Assembly (NCBI RefSeq): GCF_015277815.1
Contig: NZ_CP063813.1
Coordinates: 3,472,001 to 3,536,000, forward strand
Length of the DNA stretch: 64,000 nucleotides
Direction of reading: 5' to 3'
Source: Microbacterium atlanticum
GTDB lineage: Bacteria; Actinomycetota; Actinomycetes; Actinomycetales; Microbacteriaceae
Positions 55,170 to 64,000 of this stretch are shown one piece after another. The notes under the pieces are model-generated. The model saw nothing but the letters and a program-made list of their open reading frames with translations. It had not been told where the DNA came from and searched no databases. The translations under genes and the position numbers were made by a program. Within the stretch, counting starts at the first letter, position 1. Each line of letters starts with the position of its first letter.

Positions 55170-56300
55170 TTACGACTGCGTCGTAGGGGGTGGTGGTGAG
55201 GGCTTCGAGGGACCGCCGGCCGACGGCGCGCCGAGCGCGTCGCCCACCGTGGGAGTGCCGGTGACGGATGCCGCGGCATCGGGCTGCCCGTCATCGCCGA
55301 GCACTCCGCCGCCACGGCCGGCGTCGCGTCCCCGGCGACGCCACAGTCGCGGCAGCGACACCAGCCCGCCGGGCAGGATGAACAGCACGATCAGGAGGAT
55401 CGCGCCCTGCAGCAGAGCGGTGATGTTCGGATCGATGATGCCGGTGACGTACGGCACGATGACGTACCAGACGCCGCCGAGCAGCGAGCCGATGATGCTG
55501 CCGGCGCCGCCGATGACCATGGCCGCGAGCAGCTCGATCGAGTGACCGAAGTTCAGCGTCTCGGGCGAGGTGTACTGGATCACGACCATGTACAGGAACC
55601 CGCTCACGCCGCCGATGAGCGAGGCGATCGTGAAGGCGAGCACCTTGTAGCGGTACGGGGAGATCCCCATGGAGCCGGCGACAGCCTCATTGTTCTTGAC
55701 GATCGCGAAGGCCCGCCCGTACTTGCCGCGCACGAGGTTGCGGGTGAGCAGGAACGTGATGCCGCCGATGAGGAAGACGATGTACAGCTGCCACTGGTCG
55801 TCGTAGAGGCCCGTCCACTCGGGCGCGCTGGAGAAGCGCGCCGAGGTGCCCTGCGAGCCGCCGGTGAAGTCCGACAGCCGCTTGGCCAGCGGCACCCCCA
55901 CGATGGGCAGCGCGATGGTCACCATGGCGATGGCGAGGCCCCCGAGCCGGGCCGCGGCGAGCGCGATGAGCAGCCCGATGACCGCGGGGACGAGGCAGGC
56001 CAGGACGAAGATGAGCACGATGTTCCAGTCGGCGTTCACGCCGAACGCCGTCACGTAGGCACCGACGCCGACGAAGAAGATCTGCCCGAGCGACACCTGC
56101 CCGGTGTACCCCATCACCACGTTCAGCCCGAGCACGGCGACGGCGAAGACGCCGATGCGGGCGATGGTCTGATTGGCGAACTCGGGGAGGATCAGCGGCA
56201 ACACGATCATGAGCACGATGACGAGGCCGGCCGCGGCCCACGGCACCCAGGGGCGGCCGAGCACCCGGGTTCGGGTCGAGAGGTCCGTGTTGGCAGCCAT
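55170..56300 (-). CDS. Branched-chain-type ABC permease, LivM-like
   Basis: 376-residue permease with 8-10 helices and the LivM stretches NVVMGYTGQVSLGQIFFVGVG (in part) and KNNEAVAGSMGISPYRYKV. A 50-residue Gly/Ala/Pro-rich hydrophilic C-terminal tail is unusual. Start overlaps the LivH stop by one base (TGATG). Confidence 0.9.
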   Translation of the reverse strand: MAANTDLSTRTRVLGRPWVPWAAAGLVIVLMIVLPLILPEFANQTIARIGVFAVAVLGLNVVMGYTGQVSLGQIFFVGVGAYVTAFGVNADWNIVLIFVLACLVPAVIGLLIALAAARLGGLAIAMVTIALPIVGVPLAKRLSDFTGGSQGTSARFSSAPEWTGLYDDQWQLYIVFLIGGITFLLTRNLVRGKYGRAFAIVKNNEAVAGSMGISPYRYKVLAFTIASLIGGVSGFLYMVVIQYTSPETLNFGHSIELLAAMVIGGAGSIIGSLLGGVWYVIVPYVTGIIDPNITALLQGAILLIVLFILPGGLVSLPRLWRRRGRDAGRGGGVLGDDGQPDAAASVTGTPTVGDALGAPSAGGPSKPSPPPPTTQS

Positions 56301-57181
56301 CAGACGCGCACCACCGCTTTCCGCCCGAAGAGGCCCTGGGGCCTCACGATCAGCACGACGAAGATGAGGATGAACGGCACCGCGATCTTGAGGTCGTGCC
56401 CGATGAAGGGCACGTACACCGCGGCGAGGTTCTCCAGCACGCCGATGAGCCACGCGGCCACGACGACGCCGATCGGGCTCGACAGTCCGCCCAGGATGCA
56501 GGCGGCGAGGGCGTAGACCAGCGCGGAGTCCATCATGCCGGGGGTGAGGGTCAGCTGCGGAGCCACGAGGACGCCGGCGACGGCGCCGAGCACGGCCGCC
56601 AGTCCCCAGCCCACCATGAGGTTGCGGCCGACGTTCACCCCGGAGAACGCCGCCGAGGCGGGGTTGATCGCCACCGCGCGAAGGGCGAGGCCGAGCTTGG
56701 TGCCGAGGAACAGCGCCTGCAGCAGCAGCATGATCGCGACGATCACCACGATCGTGCCGAGCGAGCGCACGCTGATGACGGCACCGGCGATCTGCACGGT
56801 CTCGAGCGGGAACAGCGACGGGAACAGCCGGTTGTTGTACGTCCAGATCCAGGCGCACAGTCCGGTGATGAGCGTCAGGAGGCCGATCGTGGCGACGACC
56901 GCGGTGTCGGGGTCGCCCCCCTCGAAGCGCCGGATGAGGAAGCGCTCGATGACGGCGCCCAGGAAGAACGAGATCACGACGGCGGCCAGGATCGCGAGCA
57001 GGAGAGGGATGCCGAACCCGTTGAGCACCCACGCGATATACGCCGACAGCACCGCCATGCCGCCCTGCGCGAAGTTGATGAGGCCGGTCGCCTGGTTCAC
57101 CAGCACGATCGCGAGCGCCAGCGCGGCGTAGATCGACCCGGTCGAGAGGCCGTCGATGACGAGCTGGATGAAGGTGCCCAC
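56300..57181 (-). CDS. Branched-chain-type ABC permease, LivH-like
   Basis: 293-residue permease with the LivH motifs GLSTGSIYAALALAIVLV and NQATGLINFAQGGMAVLSAY, and RAVAINPASAAFSGVNVGR. GTG start one base after the LivF stop. Confidence 0.9.
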   Translation of the reverse strand: MGTFIQLVIDGLSTGSIYAALALAIVLVNQATGLINFAQGGMAVLSAYIAWVLNGFGIPLLLAILAAVVISFFLGAVIERFLIRRFEGGDPDTAVVATIGLLTLITGLCAWIWTYNNRLFPSLFPLETVQIAGAVISVRSLGTIVVIVAIMLLLQALFLGTKLGLALRAVAINPASAAFSGVNVGRNLMVGWGLAAVLGAVAGVLVAPQLTLTPGMMDSALVYALAACILGGLSSPIGVVVAAWLIGVLENLAAVYVPFIGHDLKIAVPFILIFVVLIVRPQGLFGRKAVVRV

Positions 57182-57182
57182 G

Positions 57183-57902
57183 TCAGCCTCCCAGGTACGC
57201 GCGGCGGATCTCGTCCATGCCCCGCAGCTCCGCCGAGGAACCGGTGAGGACGTTGCGCCCCGTCTCGAGCACGGTCGCGCTGTCGACGAGGGTGAAGGCC
57301 AGGTTCGCGTTCTGCTCGACGACGAGCATCGCGATGCCGGACTCGCTGCGCAGCCGCCCGATCGCCTGGTACACGGACTTCGCGGTGCTGGGGGCGAGCC
57401 CGAGGGATGCCTCGTCCAGCAGAAGCAGCCGGGGCTTCGACATGATGGCGCGCGCGATGGCGAGCATCTGCTGCTCGCCGCCGGACAGGGCGGAGCCGTT
57501 CGAGCGGATGCGGTTCTGCAGCTGCGGGAACAGGTCGAGGCAGTAGTCCATGTCGGCGCGGACGGCTTTGGCGTCGCGGCGGCGATAGGCGCCGACCTTG
57601 AGGTTCTCGCGGACGGTGAGGTCGGACAGCGTGCCTCGGCCCTCGGGGACGTGCGCGATCCCGCGCGCGGCGACCTGGTCGGGGCGGAGACCGCGCAGCT
57701 CCTTCCCGTCGAAGCGGATCGTGCCGGCGGAGCGCACCGTCCCGCAGATCGCGCGCAGCGTGGTCGTCTTCCCGGCGCCGTTGGCCCCCAGGATGCCGAC
57801 CGCCCCGCCGTCCGGCACCGTCAGCGACACGCCCTCGAGCACCTGCACGCGCCCGTAGAACGCGCGCACGTCCGCCAGCTCAAGCAGCGTCATCGGCGGC
57901 AT
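57183..57902 (-). CDS. Branched-chain-type ABC ATPase, LivF-like
   Basis: 239-residue ATPase: Walker A GANGAGKTTT (about 40-49), HVPEGRGTLSDLTV, signature ALSGGEQQML, Walker B LLLLDEASLGL. LivF subfamily by the PEGR motif. Start overlaps the LivG gene by 23 nt; a Met three codons later is possible. Confidence 0.92.
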   Translation of the reverse strand: MPPMTLLELADVRAFYGRVQVLEGVSLTVPDGGAVGILGANGAGKTTTLRAICGTVRSAGTIRFDGKELRGLRPDQVAARGIAHVPEGRGTLSDLTVRENLKVGAYRRRDAKAVRADMDYCLDLFPQLQNRIRSNGSALSGGEQQMLAIARAIMSKPRLLLLDEASLGLAPSTAKSVYQAIGRLRSESGIAMLVVEQNANLAFTLVDSATVLETGRNVLTGSSAELRGMDEIRRAYLGG

Positions 57903-58659
57903 CCTTCCCCAGGTAGGCCTCGATGACGCGCGGGTCGGACTGCGCCTGCGCGGCCGACCCCTCCATCAGCTTGCGGCCGTGGTCGAGCACGACCACCCGG
58001 TCGGTGAGCGCCGAGATCAGCCCCATGTTGTGCTCGACGATCACCACGGTGATGTCGTCGTCGCGCACGCGGCGCACCGTCTCGATGAGCTGCTCGACCT
58101 CCGAGTGGGGCAGACCTGCGGCGGGCTCGTCCAGAAGCAGCAGCCCGGGCTTCATCAGCAGCGCCCGGCACAGCTCGATGCCCTTGTGCAGGCCGTGCGA
58201 GAGCTCGTCGGCGCGCATCCCGGCCGCCCAGCCGAGCCCGTTGCGCTCGAGCAGCGCGAGGGCTTCCTGCCGCAGCTCCCGCTCCGCGCGAGCGGTGCGC
58301 GCGATGCGCAGCGACCACTCCACCGGTCCCCCGGGCAGACGCGTGTGGGCTCCCAGCAGCACGTTCTCCAAGACGGTCTCGCGCAGCTGGAGCGCCGGAT
58401 GCTGGAACGTCCTCGCAAGCCCCTGCCGCGCGAGGGTGGCCGGAGACGACCCCAGCACCTCCGCGCCGTCGATCGTGATGGACCCGGAGCTCGGCCGGTA
58501 GTGACCGCTGACGCAGTTGAACAGCGACGTCTTGCCTGCGCCGTTCGGACCGACCAGCCCGAAGATCTGTCCGGGCTCGACCGTGAAGGTGACATCCTCG
58601 AGCACGCTGACGCCGCCGAAATGAAGGCTGACGTCTCGCACTGCGAGCCGAGCGCCCAT
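57880..58659 (-). CDS. Branched-chain-type ABC ATPase, LivG-like
   Basis: 259-residue ATPase: Walker A GPNGAGKTSLFNC (about 38-50), ARTFQHPALQLRETVLENVLLG, Walker B LLLLDEPAAGL, IVEHNMGLI. The signature loop reads LSHGLHKG in place of LSxGxxK-type forms usual for LivG (LSYGxQR), a modest deviation. First gene of the leftward operon; divergent from the second LigM-like gene. Confidence 0.9.
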   Translation of the reverse strand: MGARLAVRDVSLHFGGVSVLEDVTFTVEPGQIFGLVGPNGAGKTSLFNCVSGHYRPSSGSITIDGAEVLGSSPATLARQGLARTFQHPALQLRETVLENVLLGAHTRLPGGPVEWSLRIARTARAERELRQEALALLERNGLGWAAGMRADELSHGLHKGIELCRALLMKPGLLLLDEPAAGLPHSEVEQLIETVRRVRDDDITVVIVEHNMGLISALTDRVVVLDHGRKLMEGSAAQAQSDPRVIEAYLGKDAADDAA

Positions 58660-58696
58660 GGCCCCGCCTTTCGCGTCGTCGCGTCTGGTCGATAGG

Positions 58697-58708
58697 GGAC
58701 TCGAGTCC
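58697..58708. promoter_or_regulatory. 12-bp palindrome upstream of the LIV-type operon
   Basis: GGACTCGAGTCC, 38 bp from the LivG start. Perfect palindrome; possible operator. Confidence 0.4.
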
Positions 58709-58743
58709 TTCCCCTGTGCGGAAAACTACGGATTCACGGAAAG

Positions 58744-58755
58744 ATTGTCAACGAT
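58744..58755. promoter_or_regulatory. ATTGTNNACRAT operator, LIV operon / LigM-like (2) divergent region
   Basis: ATTGTCAACGAT, with flanks AAG...TTT also matching the site at 53027. Lies between the LIV-type operon and the second demethylase gene, so one GntR protein could control uptake and demethylation together. Confidence 0.6.
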
Positions 58756-58829
58756 TTTGGTGTGAAGATTTGCAACCGTGACCTCTCGCACCGATCGTGG
58801 CGCGGTCGGCGGCGGTGGGAGGCATCCGT

Positions 58830-58844
58830 TTCCGTTCAACGGAA
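58830..58844. promoter_or_regulatory. IclR-type operator upstream of LigM-like (2)
   Basis: TTCCGTTCAACGGAA: perfect 5-bp arms around TTCAA, 72 bp upstream of the ATG. A one-mismatch relative lies before the IclR gene (60314), its likely binder. Confidence 0.65.
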
Positions 58845-58916
58845 TCAGTCCCGGGCCCGGCCCGACCGCGCTCCTACGCTGACCCCAGCTGACCGCAACC
58901 AGAGAGAGGGTCGACG

Positions 58917-60284
58917 ATGACCGAAACGCTCGCGCAGGCGATCGAACGCGCGGGGAGCCCCGTCGAGCTGCTGCGCAACCAGAACTGGCCCGCCTTCACC
59001 TTCCCGGTGGCGCCGGAGTTCACCAACTGGCGCGACGAGCAGCGGGCCTGGAACACGACGGTGGCGCTCATGGACCAGTCGCACCACATGACGCAGCTCT
59101 TCCTGGACGGCGACGACCTGATCGGACTGCTCAGCTCCCTGTCGCCGAACACGTTCGCGACCTTCCGTCCGGGGGTGGCCAAGCAGCTCATCTCGGTGAA
59201 CCAGGACGGCTACCTCATCGGCGACGGCATCCTGTTCTACAACGCCGAAGGCCCCGAGGGAATCGTGCTCATCGGGCACCACATCCTCATCGACTGGGTG
59301 CGCTTCAACGTCGAGAAGGCGCAGTCGGCGGGCAAGGACGTCCGCTACCGGCTCGAGGCGAACTCGCACATGCGGCAGGGGCCGCCCACCTTCTACCGTT
59401 ACGAGCTGCAGGGGCCGAAAGCGGATGCGGTGATGGAGAAGGTGTTCGGCGGGCCGGCGCCCGAGATCAAGTTCTTCCACATCGGCGACGTCGAGATCGC
59501 GGGGCGGCCGGTCAAGGCCCTGCGTCACGGCATGGCCGGGCAGCCGGGGTTCGAGTTCTACGGGCCCTGGGAGGACAACGAGGTCGTGCTGAACGCGCTC
59601 ATGGCGGCGGGCGCCGAGCACGGCATCCGCCGCGTCGGTGCGAAGGCGTACTCGTCGTCGCCGCTCGAGTCGGGCTGGGTGCCGACCCCCTTCCCCGCCG
59701 TGTTCGACGACGACTTCGCCGAGTACCGCGAGTGGCTGCCGGCCGCGCGCATCGGCTCGGTGGGCGGATCGCTGTACTCCACCGATGTGCACGACTACTA
59801 CATGACGCCCTTCGACATCGGCCTCGGCCGCTCGGTGCGGTTCGACCACGACTTCCACGGCCGGGAGGCGCTTCAGAAGCACGCCGAGAACCAGCGCCGG
59901 CGCAAGGTCACGCTGATCTGGAACGCCGAGGACGTCGCCGCGGTGGTGCGCTCGCAGCTCGAGCCCGGCACGCCCGCTAAGTACCTCGACTTCCCGAAGG
60001 CGCGCTACGGGCTCTACCAGATGGACGAGATCCTGAAGGACGGTGACCGCGTAGGGATCTCGACGGATGCCGGCTACGTGGCGTACGACCAGCTCTACAT
60101 GTCGCTGGCGACGCTGGACGTCGGCATCGGCGACGGCGCCGAGGTCGAGGTGGTGTGGGGCGAGGATCCGATCTCGCGCAAGGACTCCGTCGACGCCGAC
60201 CACCGTCAGGTGCGCATCCGTGCCACGGTGGCGCCGGCGCCGTATCACGACTACGCCCGGACGGTGTATCGGCAGAACGCCTGA
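58917..60284 (+). CDS. GcvT-family THF-dependent O-demethylase, LigM/DesA-like (2)
   Basis: 455-residue GcvT-family protein, close in length to DesA (about 462). Shares VELLRNQNWPAFTFPV, ALMDQSHHMTQLF, GDGILFYNAEG, FYRYELQGPKADAVM and KVTLIWNAEDV with the other two copies but is the most divergent of the three. Probably demethylates a different methoxy-aromatic, such as syringate. GAGAGAGGG precedes the ATG. Followed by an IclR regulator with matching operators. Confidence 0.78.
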   Translation: MTETLAQAIERAGSPVELLRNQNWPAFTFPVAPEFTNWRDEQRAWNTTVALMDQSHHMTQLFLDGDDLIGLLSSLSPNTFATFRPGVAKQLISVNQDGYLIGDGILFYNAEGPEGIVLIGHHILIDWVRFNVEKAQSAGKDVRYRLEANSHMRQGPPTFYRYELQGPKADAVMEKVFGGPAPEIKFFHIGDVEIAGRPVKALRHGMAGQPGFEFYGPWEDNEVVLNALMAAGAEHGIRRVGAKAYSSSPLESGWVPTPFPAVFDDDFAEYREWLPAARIGSVGGSLYSTDVHDYYMTPFDIGLGRSVRFDHDFHGREALQKHAENQRRRKVTLIWNAEDVAAVVRSQLEPGTPAKYLDFPKARYGLYQMDEILKDGDRVGISTDAGYVAYDQLYMSLATLDVGIGDGAEVEVVWGEDPISRKDSVDADHRQVRIRATVAPAPYHDYARTVYRQNA

Positions 60285-60313
60285 GCCCGTCCGCGTCCGG
60301 GGGCGCCGGCGCG

Positions 60314-60328
60314 TTCCGCTGAACGAAA
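60314..60328. promoter_or_regulatory. IclR-type operator before the IclR gene
   Basis: TTCCGCTGAACGAAA: 5-bp arms with one mismatch around CTGAA, 62 bp upstream of the GTG start. Suggests autoregulation. Confidence 0.55.
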
Positions 60329-60375
60329 CTCCGGGCGACGAGCGGGGTTAGCATGGCGTCGTCGAGGAGGATGCC

Positions 60376-61272
60376 GTGGCACGAGGGTCGGCCGGGGAGT
60401 CGGTGCTGCACCGGCACCTGCGGGTGCTGGAGAGCTTCGATGCGTGGCATCCGTTCCTCACGCTCAGCGAGATCGCGGATGCCGCCGGCATCCCCCGCTC
60501 CTCCGCCCACCGTCTCATCGGCGAGCTGGAGCGCGAAGGTCTGCTCGAGCGCCTGCCGGACCGGACGTACCGCCTGGGCGTGCGGCTGTGGGAGTTCGCC
60601 AGCCGCACGCCGGGCGCGGTCGGACTGCGGGAGATCGCCCGGCCGTGGCTGGGCGCCGTCCACGAGCGCGTGCGACAGCACACGCAGCTGGGCGTGCTGA
60701 GCGGGCGGGACGTGCTGTTCATCGACCGCATGTCCACGCGCGACGCCGTGGTCAACGCGACGCTCATCGGCGGCCGTATCCCGCTCCACGCGTCGTCGAG
60801 CGGTCTGGTGCTGCTCGCCCACGCCGACGAGTCGCTCGCCGAGGACGTCGTCCAGGCGGGGATGCGCGCATACACCGACCGCACCATCCGCACCGGGACC
60901 GACCTCCGGGCGCAGCTGCGCCGGGTGCGCGAGGACGGGTACGCGGTCACCGAGGGGCACATCCACCCCGAGTCCCGCGGCATCGCGGTGCCCATCACCG
61001 GACCGGGCGGCACGGTCTACGCCGCCATCGGAGTGGTGGTGCCGAACGACGGCGTCTCGCCGCATCCCTATGTCGAGCTGCTGCGCCGCGCCGCCGCCGG
61101 CATCGCGCACGACCTCGCCGTGGCGTACCGGCCCGACGTCGACGAGCGCACGCACGGCATCCGCCCGCTGGTGAGCGGCTCCCGGAGATCCCTGGAGTAC
61201 CTCGAGAGCCTCGACGCCGACCTCCACGACGCGACCGCGCCCCACGGCGGCGCGCGCGCGGCCGTGCTCTAG
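60376..61272 (+). CDS. IclR-family regulator beside LigM-like (2)
   Basis: 298-residue IclR regulator: HTH LTLSEIADAAGIPRSSAHRLI (in part, about 28-48), effector domain with LPLHASSSGLVLLAHA-like IPLHASSSGLVLLAHA and GHIHPESRGIAVPITG. A 40-residue extra C-terminal tail follows the effector domain. GTG start. Closest in motif to the regulator before pobA, as are their operators. Confidence 0.85.
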   Translation: MARGSAGESVLHRHLRVLESFDAWHPFLTLSEIADAAGIPRSSAHRLIGELEREGLLERLPDRTYRLGVRLWEFASRTPGAVGLREIARPWLGAVHERVRQHTQLGVLSGRDVLFIDRMSTRDAVVNATLIGGRIPLHASSSGLVLLAHADESLAEDVVQAGMRAYTDRTIRTGTDLRAQLRRVREDGYAVTEGHIHPESRGIAVPITGPGGTVYAAIGVVVPNDGVSPHPYVELLRRAAAGIAHDLAVAYRPDVDERTHGIRPLVSGSRRSLEYLESLDADLHDATAPHGGARAAVL

Positions 61273-61281
61273 GGTTCGGCC

Positions 61282-62058
61282 ATGACCACGATCGCAGTCC
61301 TGGGGCTCGGCGAGGCGGGCCGGCGGTACGCGCGCGGCCTCGCCGCGGCAGGGGCTCGGGTGCGCGGGTTCGATCCGGCGCACGACCTGGGCGACCCGGC
61401 GGTGCCGCAGTTCGCCACGCTCGCCGGGGCTCTCGCCGGAGCCGACGTCGCCCTGAGCCTCGTGACCGGCCAGGCCGCGGCATCCGTCGCCCGTGACGCC
61501 CTGCCGCACGTGGCCCCCGGCGCGGTGTACGCGGATCTCAACACCGCCGCCCCGCAGGTCAAGCAGGACATCGCGCGGCTCGCCGCCGACCGGGGGGTGA
61601 CGATGGCGGATGTCGCGGTCCTCGCGCCCGTCGTCCGCGCGGGGCATCACACGCCGCTGCTGGCGAGTGGTCCGGGCGCGCGCGCGTTCGCCGCGCGGGT
61701 GGAGCCGTTCGAGGTGCCCGTCGAGGTGGTCGAGGGACCCGCGGGGGATGCCGCGCGCCTGCGGCTGCTGCGCAGCGTGTTCATGAAGGGCCTCGCGGCG
61801 CTCGTGCTGGAGGGCCTCGGCGCAGCGCGCGCGGTGGGCGCCGAGGAATGGCTGCGCGCCCAGATCGCGGCGGAGCTCGGACCCGACGGCGCCGCGCTGG
61901 TCGACCGGCTCGTCGAGGGCAGCGCGACCCATGCCGTGCGTCGCGAGCAGGAGGTGCGGGCAGCCCTCGCGGCGCTGGAGTCGTCGGGGCAGCCCGCCGA
62001 CATGATCCGCGCCACGCTCGCGTGGTTCGAGCGCCTCGTCGCCGAGCACGATCGCTGA
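61282..62058 (+). CDS. NAD(P)-binding 6-phosphogluconate-dehydrogenase-like protein (DUF1932 C-terminus)
   Basis: 258-residue dehydrogenase: Rossmann motif AVLGLGEAGRRYARGL (about 4-19), YADLNTAAPQVK, and a C-terminal helical domain with the catalytic-Lys-type stretch RSVFMKGLAALVLEGLGAAR. It resembles beta-hydroxyacid dehydrogenases; substrate unknown. It starts 10 bp after the IclR stop, so the two are co-transcribed. Confidence 0.75.
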   Translation: MTTIAVLGLGEAGRRYARGLAAAGARVRGFDPAHDLGDPAVPQFATLAGALAGADVALSLVTGQAAASVARDALPHVAPGAVYADLNTAAPQVKQDIARLAADRGVTMADVAVLAPVVRAGHHTPLLASGPGARAFAARVEPFEVPVEVVEGPAGDAARLRLLRSVFMKGLAALVLEGLGAARAVGAEEWLRAQIAAELGPDGAALVDRLVEGSATHAVRREQEVRAALAALESSGQPADMIRATLAWFERLVAEHDR

Positions 62059-62081
62059 GCCTGCCGCCGCGGATGTGGCGC

Positions 62082-62116
62082 TTGTGGCCGCTACACGTCC
62101 GATGTAGCGGCCACAA
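62082..62116. repeat. Hairpin unit 1 between convergent genes
   Basis: Perfect 14-bp arms TTGTGGCCGCTACA / TGTAGCGGCCACAA, 7-base loop; outer flanks (GGATGTGGCG / CTGCCGCATCC) extend the pairing imperfectly. Follows the dehydrogenase stop by 24 bp. Confidence 0.75.
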
Positions 62117-62166
62117 CTGCCGCATCCATGCACGGTCGCCTCGCCTCGCCGCCGCGGATGTGGCCT

Positions 62167-62201
62167 TTGTGGCCGCTACCGCCGGGAGGTAGCGGCCACA
62201 A
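62167..62201. repeat. Hairpin unit 2, near copy 85 bp downstream
   Basis: Perfect 14-bp arms TTGTGGCCGCTACC / GGTAGCGGCCACAA, 7-base loop. The last arm base differs from unit 1 on both sides (A-T became C-G), a compensatory change that argues the paired structure is maintained. Confidence 0.75.
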
Positions 62202-62234
62202 CTGCCACATTCTCGCGGGAGGCGCCGACGCGCG

Positions 62235-62282
62235 GGAGGCGCCGAAGATCTGGAGGCGCCGAAGATCTGGAGGCGCCGAAGC

Positions 62283-62285
<3 letters not shown>
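62235..62285. repeat. Three tandem 17-bp repeats reaching into the LigM-like (3) stop
   Basis: GGAGGCGCCGAAGATCT twice (62235-62251, 62252-62268), then GGAGGCGCCGAAGCTCA (62269-62285) ending in the stop codon of the leftward gene. GGCGCC is self-complementary. Confidence 0.7.

Positions 62286-64000
<1,715 letters not shown>

Noticed and set aside
53877..58659. Branched-chain amino acid transporter as a housekeeping system
   Set aside because: Family is right, but position between GntR, demethylase and shared operators argues for an aromatic substrate; amino acid transport was not asserted.
59977..62133. Minus-strand frame of 718 codons and similar long frames at 30034-32142 and 53844-55169
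   Set aside because: All lie opposite clear genes (demethylase, IclR, dehydrogenase, binding protein) and show no domain.

Overview
The window is very GC-rich, tightly packed DNA from an actinobacterium, most likely a Microbacterium or close relative in Microbacteriaceae. This rests on base composition, the frequent GTG starts and 4-nt ATGA/GTGA overlaps, the gene families present, and the recurrent GGATGCC/GGCATCC word. I see no rRNA, tRNA, transposase, integrase or CRISPR. About 60 coding genes are supported; the first and last run off the window.

Region 1 (about 1-18.8 kb) is a plant-glycoside utilisation island. A leftward operon carries two sugar ABC permeases, a sugar isomerase, a GMC/FAD sugar oxidase, a C-deglycosidase beta subunit (DUF6379 type) and two TIM-barrel alpha-type subunits. 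This is the gene set known from C-glycoside catabolism (CarA/CarBC, DfgAB). A GH106 alpha-L-rhamnosidase and the sugar-binding lipoprotein run rightward. Then a GH43 glycosidase, an esterase and two proteins in which the beta (DUF6379) and alpha (TIM barrel) parts are fused into one chain form a second operon, facing a LysR regulator.

Region 2 (about 19-35 kb) is the protocatechuate/4-hydroxybenzoate branch of the beta-ketoadipate pathway: pcaIJF with an IclR regulator, pcaHGBDC (pcaD and pcaC unfused), two further IclR regulators back to back, pobA and an MFS transporter. A purU, a secreted alpha/beta hydrolase and a MarR regulator lie among them.

Region 3 (about 35.8-42 kb) is a MarR-controlled operon of SDR, amidohydrolase, acyl-CoA dehydrogenase, MaoC hydratase, CoA ligase and DUF3237. 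It matches the actinobacterial hydroxycinnamate (cou) route that shortens p-coumarate or ferulate to 4-hydroxybenzoate or vanillate. Region 4 (about 42-64 kb) supplies transport and O-demethylation: a NitT/TauT-type ABC transporter with a PaaX regulator, metF and a second purU, three GcvT/LigM-type tetrahydrofolate-dependent O-demethylase homologues, an aldehyde dehydrogenase, a branched-chain-amino-acid-type ABC transporter, and PadR, GntR and IclR regulators. The right edge starts a PIG-L-type gene resembling GalB of gallate catabolism.

Together the genes describe a route from plant C- and O-glycosides and methoxylated lignin acids to protocatechuate (and possibly gallate), with the methyl groups passing through tetrahydrofolate to formate. 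Several palindromic operators recur between operons, suggesting small regulons. The gene ends carry an unusual family of locus-specific, tandem hairpin-like repeats with periods of about 73 or 84 bp.
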